Part shown: positions 15,306 through 20,788 of the stretch, in pieces
Numbering within the stretch: the first letter of the stretch is position 1
How the letters are laid out: the number at the start of each line of letters is the position of its first letter
NCBI RefSeq assembly: GCF_946220915.1
Contig: NZ_CAMIHH010000059.1
Coordinates: forward strand, 1 to 20,788
From: an uncultured Flavobacterium sp.
Lineage (GTDB): Bacteria; Bacteroidota; Bacteroidia; Flavobacteriales; Flavobacteriaceae
Direction of reading: 5' to 3'
DNA: 20,788 bases
The notes under the pieces: generated by a model
The model's input: the letters and a program-made list of their open reading frames with translations, nothing else
What the model was told of the DNA's origin: nothing
Databases searched by the model: none
Made by a program: the position numbers and the translations under genes

Positions 15306-16616
15306 TTAATCGATCCTTTCGATCTTCGCGCCGATGGCCTTAAGCCTTTCGTCGATCCTTTCGTAACCGCGATCAATCTGGTCGCCATTCTGAATGGTGC
15401 TCACGCCTTTGGCAGATAACGCTGCGATAAGCATGGAGATGCCCGCCCTGATATCCGGCGATGACATCGTTATGCCTTTCAGCTGCGACTTAAAGTCATG
15501 CCCTATGACTACCGCCCTGTGGGGGTCGCACAGCATGATCTTGGCACCCATATCGATAAGCCTGTCGGTAAAGAACAATCGGCTCTCGAACATTTTTTGG
15601 TGGATGAGCACGCTGCCCCTTGCCTGTGTGGCCACTACCAGCACGATGCTCAGCAGGTCGGGGGTAAACCCTGGCCACGGCGCATCAGCAATGGTAAGTA
15701 TTGAACCGTCGATGTAATTTTGTATCTCGTAGCCTTCCTTGTGCGCGGGTATAAAAATATCGTCGCCCTTGCGCTCTATGGTTATGCCCAGCTTCCTGAA
15801 CGTAACGGGAATAATGCCCAGGTTATCCCAACTTACATCCTTGATCGTGATCTCACTCTGTGTCATGGTGGCAAGGCCTATCCACGAGCCAATCTCGATC
15901 ATGTCGGGCAGTATGCGGTGCTCGCATCCGCCCAGGCTGTCCACGCCCTCTACTTCAATAAGGTTGGAGCCCACCCCGGTAATCTTCGCTCCCATGCTGT
16001 TCAGCATTTTGCAAAGCTGTTGCAGGTACGGTTCGCATGCAGCATTGTATATTGTGGTTTTGCCCTCGGCCAGTACGGCAGCCATAACAATGTTGGCCGT
16101 ACCCGTTACCGAAGCCTCATCAAGGAGCATGTAGCTGCCTTTCAGCTTTTCGGCTTCCACGCCATAAAAATGGTCCTCCTCATTATAACGGAACTTTGCG
16201 CCCAGGTTAATAAACCCTTCAAAGTGCGTATCGAGCCTCCTGCGCCCTATTTTGTCGCCGCCGGGCTTTGGTATGTACCCTTTGCCAAAACGCGCCAGTA
16301 AAGGCCCTACGATCATGATTGATCCCCTTAGTGCCGCGCCTTCCTTCTTGAAAGCCTCGCTTTCAAGGTAGGCCAGGTTTACCTCATCGGCCTGGAAGGC
16401 ATACGAGCCGTGGGCCAGTTTTTCTACCTTTACGCCAAGGCTGCGCAACAGGTTGATCAGCTTATTCACGTCGATGATGTCCGGTATGTTACTGATCGTT
16501 ACTTTTTCGGATGTGAGCAAAACGGTGCATAACACCTGCAATGCTTCGTTCTTGGCTCCCTGGGGCGTGATCTCCCCTTTTAGCGGCGCGCCGCCTTCAA
16601 TTTTAAATGTTCCCAT
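15306..16616 (-). CDS. murA: UDP-N-acetylglucosamine 1-carboxyvinyltransferase (Asp active-site variant)
   Basis: The product has 436 residues, close to the roughly 420 usual for the family. MurA transfers enolpyruvate from PEP to UDP-GlcNAc, the first committed step of peptidoglycan synthesis, in the cytoplasm. 'GAKNEAL' gives the conserved Lys22 and Asn23. 'RGSIMIVGPLLARFGKGYIPKPGGDKIGRRRLDTH' region (residues 97-130) is the active-site loop; where most enzymes have Cys (E. coli Cys115) it has Asp121. This replacement is known from mycobacteria, Chlamydia and Borrelia and makes the enzyme insensitive to fosfomycin; I believe it is common in Bacteroidota. The C-terminal Arg-rich 'RAGISMLIAALSAKG' is typical. 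It is the last gene of a DUF493-DUF4290-murA operon, 15 bases after DUF4290. Confidence 0.96.
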   Translation of the reverse strand: MGTFKIEGGAPLKGEITPQGAKNEALQVLCTVLLTSEKVTISNIPDIIDVNKLINLLRSLGVKVEKLAHGSYAFQADEVNLAYLESEAFKKEGAALRGSIMIVGPLLARFGKGYIPKPGGDKIGRRRLDTHFEGFINLGAKFRYNEEDHFYGVEAEKLKGSYMLLDEASVTGTANIVMAAVLAEGKTTIYNAACEPYLQQLCKMLNSMGAKITGVGSNLIEVEGVDSLGGCEHRILPDMIEIGSWIGLATMTQSEITIKDVSWDNLGIIPVTFRKLGITIERKGDDIFIPAHKEGYEIQNYIDGSILTIADAPWPGFTPDLLSIVLVVATQARGSVLIHQKMFESRLFFTDRLIDMGAKIMLCDPHRAVVIGHDFKSQLKGITMSSPDIRAGISMLIAALSAKGVSTIQNGDQIDRGYERIDERLKAIGAKIERID

Positions 16617-16631
16617 GCAGCAGAATGGAAT

Positions 16632-17330
16632 TTAGGATTTTCTGTTTTTGTTATTATTCATGTTGCTTTTGCCGTTACCGGGCCTTTGCATTTTTTGCTT
16701 AGGGTTGCCAAACTGCGTTTTATTGCTCAGCTTTTTGTTTACCTTCATCAGGTCGGTGCTGTTCGACAGTTCGTCTTCACCCGCCTGCAGATTGATCCTG
16801 CGCCCCGAGAGCTCATACAGGTGCTCAAATATCACGGCATCGGCCACGGTATCTTTGTTCCAGCTCAGGTAAGATTTTTTCATATGGTTGGCAATAACGA
16901 TGATAAGTGCATCCTTCATTTCGCCATCTTCCCACTTATTGGCCACGTCGATCATGTACTTGATATTGTTTCCATAAAAGCGGTACTTGGGGAAATTCTG
17001 GGGATAGCCAAGCCTTTCGGGCTTTTGCTGCAGCATTTCACGCGATGGTATGGGATAGGGCGAATCAACCTCCAACTGAAAATCGGACATGATGAAAATC
17101 TGGTCCCACAGCTTATGCTGAAAATCGGGTACGTCGCGCAGGTGCGGATTGAGCGTACCCATTACCGAAATTATGTATTTGGCGGCCTTGTTGCGCTCGT
17201 CCCTGTCTTCCAGCGCCACTGCCTGCTGGATGAGCTTTTGCAGGTGGCGGCCATACTCCGGTATGATGAGGTGTTCCCTTTCGGAGTTGTACTCAAGATT
17301 GCCTATGGCTTCGTCTGAATTAAATCGCAT
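16632..17330 (-). CDS. DUF4290 domain-containing protein
   Basis: The product has 232 residues. The first 190 or so are the DUF4290 domain known from Bacteroidota ('LEYNSEREHLIIPEYGRHLQ', 'AKYIISVMGTLNPHLRD', 'YRFYGNNIKYMI', 'IANHMKKSYLSWNKD'). It is mostly helical, with no signal peptide or membrane segment, so it is cytoplasmic. The last 30 residues are a basic, Asn/Gln/Lys-rich low-complexity tail ('GNGKSNMNNNKNRKS') that could contact nucleic acid or be disordered. No biochemical role is known to me. It starts five bases after the DUF493 stop and ends 15 bases before murA, so it is certainly in that operon, a setting that makes a link to envelope growth plausible but unproven. Confidence 0.9.
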   Translation of the reverse strand: MRFNSDEAIGNLEYNSEREHLIIPEYGRHLQKLIQQAVALEDRDERNKAAKYIISVMGTLNPHLRDVPDFQHKLWDQIFIMSDFQLEVDSPYPIPSREMLQQKPERLGYPQNFPKYRFYGNNIKYMIDVANKWEDGEMKDALIIVIANHMKKSYLSWNKDTVADAVIFEHLYELSGRRINLQAGEDELSNSTDLMKVNKKLSNKTQFGNPKQKMQRPGNGKSNMNNNKNRKS

Positions 17331-17335
17331 AGTGT

Positions 17336-17620
17336 CTATAATGAAATGATGCCCTCTATTTGCGAGAGCGCTATATATTTATCAATGACCGACTGTGGGC
17401 CTTCCATCTTAACATTGATGGAAACGCTTGTATACTTGCCGGTTTTTGACTGGGTGGTTTCAATTACTGCGCCCATGTTATTAAAGGCATCTTCCACCTG
17501 CTGTACCTTTGCGGCATCCGACGGCACAATAAATTTAAAAAGGTATTCGGCCGGCCATTCGGCAGAACCCGCAAGCTCTTCTTTCAGCCTGTGGTAAAAT
17601 TCTTCACTCTTACTATCCAT
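17336..17620 (-). CDS. DUF493 family protein (YbeD-like)
   Basis: The product has 94 residues, the usual size for this family, with an ACT-like ferredoxin fold predicted for YbeD relatives. Landmarks are 'WPAEYLFKFIVPSD' near the N-terminus, the central 'VEDAFNNMGAVIETTQSKTGKYTSVSINVKM' region (residues 42-71), and the closing 'LSQIEGIISL'. Members of the family are small cytoplasmic proteins, thought to be regulatory, with no catalytic motif. It is the first gene of the operon with DUF4290 and murA and has a good -7 box 18 bases upstream. Identification is confident, the function is not. Confidence 0.9.
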   Translation of the reverse strand: MDSKSEEFYHRLKEELAGSAEWPAEYLFKFIVPSDAAKVQQVEDAFNNMGAVIETTQSKTGKYTSVSINVKMEGPQSVIDKYIALSQIEGIISL

Positions 17621-17637
17621 TCGTCATAAAATAAACG

Positions 17638-17645
17638 CAAATATA
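17638..17645 (-). promoter_or_regulatory. putative -7 promoter element of the DUF493-DUF4290-murA operon
   Basis: On the minus strand this reads TATATTTG, an exact TAnnTTTG match, 17 bases before the start codon at 17620. TTAG about 21 bases further upstream approximates the -33 TTG. Confidence 0.55.
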
Positions 17646-17791
17646 CATCATACGCCGTTAACTTCGCTAAAAAAGCACACTGTAGGAAATTTTTACGATC
17701 ATTAAAAAAAACTGTACCCGCAACGCAACCTTTCGCAATTTTAGGCATCTTGGTTATATATAGGTTTAGGTTATAAATTGGTTATTTTTTG

Positions 17792-17829
17792 AAAACCGCC
17801 GCTCGTCCCCCGATGCCGGCGGTTTTTTT
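17792..17829 (+). terminator. strong hairpin terminator, better oriented for the plus strand
   Basis: A perfect 10-bp stem AAAACCGCCG/CGGCGGTTTT (17792-17801 and 17817-17826) with a 15-base loop is followed by seven T residues counted from 17823. On the minus strand the tail is only TTTTC. It sits just past the stop of the 17828-18133 minus gene, so it may end that transcript, but the longer T run is on the plus strand, where no gene precedes it. Confidence 0.8.
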
Positions 17830-18133
17830 ATGCTTTAACAGCCATGAAGGCCATGACCGCAATTGACCCGGATGCCAGTACAATGTAAGATAGCCTGACC
17901 GTTTTGATAATGACCTCCTTACTACGGAACAGCCGGATAACGAGAAACAGTGCCGAGCCCATGGCCAGGTTCATTAATATCCACATGGGCAGTATTTCCG
18001 AAAGCGGGGCAATGCGGGGCTCAACGGCATTGCTCATTGCCATGGCGAGCAAGGCGGCAAATACAAAAGCCCATATAAAGTACAGCGCCACGAGTATGTG
18101 AAAGGCTATGTGCCTGCTATCGAATCGTTTCAT
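17828..18133 (-). CDS. small three-helix membrane protein, unknown family
   Basis: From the ATG at 18133 the product has 101 residues; the frame also opens at 18184, but that longer start would run into the promoter region of the divergent AlkB gene, so the inner one is preferred. Three hydrophobic segments are visible: about residues 9-33 ('HILVALYFIWAFVFAALLAM'), 47-68 ('WILMNLAMGSALFLVIRLF') and 79-100 ('SYIVLASGSIAVMAFMAV'). There is no signal-peptidase site. It should lie in the inner membrane with few loops. I do not recognise the family and no function follows from its neighbours. The stop codon overlaps the T tract of the 17792 hairpin. Confidence 0.72.
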   Translation of the reverse strand: MKRFDSRHIAFHILVALYFIWAFVFAALLAMAMSNAVEPRIAPLSEILPMWILMNLAMGSALFLVIRLFRSKEVIIKTVRLSYIVLASGSIAVMAFMAVKA

Positions 18134-18187
18134 TTTATCCTTATTTGCAATACTAACCGGCAAAATATAACGGGCAAAGCCCATTTT

Positions 18188-18195
18188 GTATCTTT
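18188..18195 (+). promoter_or_regulatory. putative -7 promoter element of the AlkB-like gene
   Basis: TATCTTTA differs from TAnnTTTG only at the last base and lies 23 bases before the ATG at 18219. This placement argues against starting the protein at the upstream TTG at 18186, which would lie inside the promoter. Confidence 0.4.
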
Positions 18196-18218
18196 ACAGC
18201 AAAAAGAATACCGCTTTG

Positions 18219-18818
18219 ATGGACTTGTTTACATCTGATCCCAATATCCTGCCCTATGATGGCGAGGCCCTATACCATGGCCATGTACTAAGTGCGGAAC
18301 AGGCGGACAGGTATTACAACCTACTGCTTGATACCATACCCTGGCAGCATGACGAGGCGGTAATATACGGAAAAAGGATAATAACCAAACGCAAGGTGGC
18401 CTGGTATGGCGATCGAAATTTTGCCTATACCTATTCCAACACCACCAAACATGCCCTGCCCTGGACAAAAGAGCTTCTGGAACTGAAAGCCGTGGCCGAA
18501 AAAAAATCAGGAATAATATTTAATTCCTGCCTAATGAACCTGTACCACGACGGTAATGAGGGCATGGCATGGCACAGCGATGATGAAAAAGCGCTTGGAA
18601 AAGATACCGTAATTGCCTCCATAAGCCTTGGTGCCGAGCGGAAATTTATGTTCAGGCATAAAAAAACAGCAGCGAAAAGAGAGCTGATTTTGCAAAACGG
18701 AAGCCTGTTGGTAATGAAGGGCACCACCCAGTCAAATTGGCTGCACCGCCTGCCAACATCAGTAAAGATAAGGCATCCGCGCATTAATCTTACCTTTCGC
18801 ACAATCGTATTGCAATAG
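18219..18818 (+). CDS. AlkB-like 2-oxoglutarate/Fe(II)-dependent dioxygenase
   Basis: From the ATG at 18219 the product has 199 residues, close to ALKBH2/ALKBH3-type proteins. AlkB enzymes remove methyl groups from 1-methyladenine and 3-methylcytosine in DNA or RNA by oxidation with Fe(II), oxygen and 2-oxoglutarate. The iron ligands are visible: His119 and Asp121 in 'MAWHSDDEK' and His176 in 'NWLHRLP'. The 2-oxoglutarate site is the 'RHPRINLTFR' end with Arg188 and Arg194. 'LMNLYHDGNEGMAWHSD' (residues 105-121) is the family signature. No signal peptide is present. It is a single-gene transcript, divergent from a small membrane protein. Substrate choice between DNA and RNA cannot be told from the sequence. 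Confidence 0.93.
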   Translation: MDLFTSDPNILPYDGEALYHGHVLSAEQADRYYNLLLDTIPWQHDEAVIYGKRIITKRKVAWYGDRNFAYTYSNTTKHALPWTKELLELKAVAEKKSGIIFNSCLMNLYHDGNEGMAWHSDDEKALGKDTVIASISLGAERKFMFRHKKTAAKRELILQNGSLLVMKGTTQSNWLHRLPTSVKIRHPRINLTFRTIVLQ

Positions 18819-18962
18819 CTAAATCAGCCATGTGATTTTTTTTCTTAAAAATATGTTAACATAATTTAAATTTCTTTATATTTATCATGTTAATTCTTTG
18901 CCCCACAAAGTATTGATCACATTCCCCCCGGAATTATTTATTAATTAACTACTATTGCAAAA

Positions 18963-19262
18963 ATGAAGCTGAAAGATCTAAAAAATTGGCTTGACACACT
19001 TTCCGATGAAGAACTGGAAAAAGAACTGTTGTATAACTCCATGGATTACGGGATTTCGGGCAAGATCACCGAAATAAACCGCAACGACGACAATCTCTAC
19101 TATGTTGGCGATGAACCTGTAGTTATGCATACACGCAAAGAGCTGAAGCAGCTTGGCTTTACCGATAACCAGATCGCTAATTTTGATGTGGAAATACCAA
19201 AAGGCTGCTACTATGTAGAGCTTAGCAACGAATATAGCATCCTGGAGCGGTTTGTAAGTTAA
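18963..19262 (+). CDS. small protein of unknown function
   Basis: The product has 99 residues and I do not recognise it. It opens with a charged helical stretch ('MKLKDLKNWLDTLSDEELEKELL'), then a middle part rich in Tyr and acidic residues ('INRNDDNLYYVGDEPVV') and a C-terminal 'CYYVELSNEYSILERFVS'. No signal peptide, membrane segment or enzyme motif is seen. The first half could be a short coiled or helical adaptor. The gap of 144 bases before it is very AT-rich and shows only an imperfect -7-like TATATTTA near 18878. It precedes pfkB in the same direction with 105 bases between them, so co-transcription is possible but not evident. Confidence 0.72.
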   Translation: MKLKDLKNWLDTLSDEELEKELLYNSMDYGISGKITEINRNDDNLYYVGDEPVVMHTRKELKQLGFTDNQIANFDVEIPKGCYYVELSNEYSILERFVS

Positions 19263-19323
19263 TTTCTCAGAGCACATAGTTACACAGCCTCCATTTAACA
19301 TATCGTTAATGCGGGTAAGCATA

Positions 19324-19331
19324 TATATTTG
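19324..19331 (+). promoter_or_regulatory. putative -7 promoter element of pfkB
   Basis: TATATTTG is an exact TAnnTTTG match, 36 bases before the ATG at 19368. No TTG is found at the usual -33 distance. It suggests that pfkB can be transcribed separately from the small gene before it. Confidence 0.5.
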
Positions 19332-19367
19332 TTACATTAGCTTGTAACGAACCTATCTTTTTTTGCC

Positions 19368-20300
19368 ATGGCCAAAAATGTGCTTACCATTACACTGAAC
19401 CCTACAGTAGACAAAAGCTGTGAAGCTGACGGAATAAAGCCCGATAAAAAAATACGCTGCTCCCAACCCACCTACGAACCGGGAGGCGGAGGCATCAACG
19501 TATCGCGAGGGCTGGAACGGCTCGGCGTAAAGTCGGTGGCGCTGTTCACTTCCGGCGGCCGCACGGGCGTTCTCCTTGAAAAGCTTTTGCAAAAAGAAAA
19601 TGTAACCTGCCTGCCAATACCTGTGGCAGCCGGGACCCGGGAAAATTTTATCGTGGTAGATACCAGCCGCAACGACCAGTTCCGTTTTGGGATGCCGGGA
19701 GAAGATATTACCAGGGAAGAAGCTGAAGCTATCCTCACAGCGATAATAACCATAGAGCCGCTCCCTGAAATCGCGGTCATTAGCGGAAGCCTTCCGCCAG
19801 GCATAGATCCGTCATTCCTGAACCGCATGGTAAGGGAACTAAAAACCAGGAACATAAAGGTTGTGGCAGATACTTCGGGGGATGCGCTTACTGAAATATT
19901 AAAAGAAGGCGTATACCTACTTAAACCCAACTTGGGCGAACTCAGCAGGCTTACCGGCCAGGAAGAGCTTGATAACGACAGCGCCGATGAAGCCGCCAAA
20001 CAGCTGATAGACGAAGGCAAAGCCGAAATAGTTGTAGTATCTATGGGGCCGCAGGGGGCCTACCTTGTGTCGAAAGATGAAACATTGCACATACCGGCAC
20101 CGTCAGTAAAAAAGATGAGCACCGTGGGCGCTGGGGACAGTATGGTGGCAGGCATGGTATCGGTAATGGCCAACGGCGGCAGCCACAGCGAAATGGCACG
20201 CATGGGAGTAGCATGCGGATCGGCGGCGACAATGAGCAAAGGCACTGGACTATTTACTAAGGAAAACGCAGAGAAGTTATACAAGTGGCTATCTAAATGA
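19368..20300 (+). CDS. pfkB: 6-phosphofructokinase II-type PfkB family kinase
   Basis: The product has 310 residues, matching E. coli Pfk-2 (309). It belongs to the ribokinase/PfkB superfamily and most probably phosphorylates fructose 6-phosphate to fructose 1,6-bisphosphate with ATP in the cytoplasm. The substrate side shows 'LNPTVDKS' and 'EPGGGGINVSRGLERLG' (residues 37-53), then 'VISGSLPPGI' (138-146), 'LLKPNLGEL' (184-192) and the ATP/anion-hole motif 'STVGAGDSMVAGM' (251-263) with the catalytic base Asp257. The 'KIRCSQPTYEPGGGGIN' and 'FRFGMPG' segments follow Pfk-2 more closely than 1-phosphofructokinase FruK, and there is no fru PTS gene nearby; tagatose-6-phosphate kinase activity remains possible. 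Confidence 0.9.
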   Translation: MAKNVLTITLNPTVDKSCEADGIKPDKKIRCSQPTYEPGGGGINVSRGLERLGVKSVALFTSGGRTGVLLEKLLQKENVTCLPIPVAAGTRENFIVVDTSRNDQFRFGMPGEDITREEAEAILTAIITIEPLPEIAVISGSLPPGIDPSFLNRMVRELKTRNIKVVADTSGDALTEILKEGVYLLKPNLGELSRLTGQEELDNDSADEAAKQLIDEGKAEIVVVSMGPQGAYLVSKDETLHIPAPSVKKMSTVGAGDSMVAGMVSVMANGGSHSEMARMGVACGSAATMSKGTGLFTKENAEKLYKWLSK

Positions 20301-20326
20301 TTATTTGTATTCAGGCTGATGTGAGA

Positions 20327-20351
20327 ATTTACAATGATGATCATTGTAAAT
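20327..20351. promoter_or_regulatory. perfect 11-bp inverted repeat, candidate operator
   Basis: ATTTACAATGA and its exact reverse complement TCATTGTAAAT flank a TGA spacer. It lies 27 bases after the pfkB stop and 35 bases before the next start. No T run follows on the plus strand, so it is a poor terminator there; on the minus strand a T run follows. Its centre (AATGA-TGA-TCATT) loosely recalls Fur/PerR-type boxes, but that resemblance is weak. Confidence 0.55.
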
Positions 20352-20386
20352 AACAGGTAAAAAAATGGAACATAAAAAATTTTAAA

Positions 20387-20671
20387 ATGGATTACCAATA
20401 TGCGAAAGATGCCTTTGAAGAATTGAGAAACTTCGATGGCAAGGCCGACTTCAAGGGTTCCCAAACTGTAATTGATTACTTTGTACTACTGCCAAAAAGC
20501 GGGCTGGAAGGGTTTGATATCGAAACTTTTTTAAAAACATACCAGGCTACGGGCAGTTTTGAAGTAGAAGGCGGCCATGAAGAAGAAAAGTATACTATAA
20601 TAGGCATCAATGCCTCAGAGCGCAACTACTCCAACGATGTGGATTATTTCCTGAAACTGCTGGTATGGTAA
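20387..20671 (+). CDS. small acidic protein of unknown function
   Basis: The product has 94 residues and I do not recognise the family. It has no signal peptide or membrane segment. It is acidic, with an N-terminal helical stretch ('YAKDAFEELRNFDGKADFKG'), a middle 'VIDYFVLLPKSGLEGFDIETFLKTYQ' (residues 27-52), and a C-terminal 'VDYFLKLLVW' ending in Trp. A six-codon frame starting at 20365 (MEHKKF) ends at 20385, one base before this ATG, and may be chance. The perfect inverted repeat at 20327-20351 lies in its upstream region and could regulate it. No terminator is visible after the stop within the 117 remaining bases, which show no other feature. Confidence 0.68.
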   Translation: MDYQYAKDAFEELRNFDGKADFKGSQTVIDYFVLLPKSGLEGFDIETFLKTYQATGSFEVEGGHEEEKYTIIGINASERNYSNDVDYFLKLLVW

Positions 20672-20788
20672 AAGCGGGCTTTCATTTATAATTTCCATCT
20701 TCACATCGTAAGAGTTATCACACATCCGTAAAATTTTAATGTTTTATTGGGAATGCCTTACAACAATTTTAAAGGTTTATAATCCATC

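Noticed and set aside
17640..17829. Possible 6S RNA, given a length near 190 bases and a terminal hairpin
   Set aside because: The two ends do not pair into the long interrupted hairpin typical of 6S RNA, so only an unspecified small-RNA candidate is reported.
18134..18218. Longer starts at 18184 (minus) and 18186 (plus) for the membrane protein and the AlkB gene
   Set aside because: They lie back to back and would leave no room for either promoter; inner ATGs fit the family lengths and the -7 box at 18188.

Overview
The window looks like chromosomal DNA of a member of the Bacteroidota, most probably a Flavobacteriaceae bacterium (Flavobacterium or a close relative). The reasons are the lineage-typical families (two DUF5686/carboxypeptidase-regulatory-like outer-membrane proteins, DUF4290, a DUF493 protein, many OMP beta-barrel paralogs with 'AQAQ'-type signal-peptide ends), near-absence of Shine-Dalgarno sequences, and several TAnnTTTG boxes, the -7 element of Bacteroidota promoters, close upstream of start codons. 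I see no tRNA, rRNA, insertion sequence, prophage or CRISPR array.

Layout. 1-1153 (-): 5' part of a cytoplasmic PAS-PAS histidine kinase cut by the window edge. 1235-2140 (-): tyrosine recombinase XerD. 2230-6499: six small outer-membrane beta-barrel genes arranged +,-,-,-,+,+ with several intrinsic terminators; five share one family pattern and one (4578-5183) is a different barrel type. 6716-9610 (+): aroQ (3-dehydroquinate dehydratase) overlapping a DUF5686 gene. 9670-10741 (-): a two-gene unit, a NYN-LOTUS putative ribonuclease and a small unknown protein. 11068-15249 (+): a second DUF5686 paralog and an S41 peptidase. 15306-17620 (-): a DUF493-DUF4290-murA operon, convergent with the S41 gene across a shared terminator. 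17828-18133 (-): small three-helix membrane protein, divergent from an AlkB-like dioxygenase (18219-18818, +). 18963-20671 (+): a small unknown gene, pfkB (6-phosphofructokinase II type), and another small unknown gene preceded by a perfect 11-bp inverted repeat.

Themes. Much of the window concerns the cell envelope: six beta-barrels, two DUF5686 outer-membrane proteins, a secreted peptidase and MurA. Core metabolism is represented by aroQ (shikimate pathway), murA (peptidoglycan precursor) and pfkB (glycolysis), and nucleic-acid processing by XerD, AlkB and NYN-LOTUS. The points most worth a second look are the beta-barrel cluster lying between xerD and aroQ, the MurA active-site Cys-to-Asp replacement (predicted fosfomycin insensitivity), the NYN-LOTUS pair lodged between two DUF5686 paralogs, a strong plus-strand terminator with no plus-strand gene before it (17792-17829), and the palindrome before the last gene. 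None of these is proven to be a new system by sequence alone.
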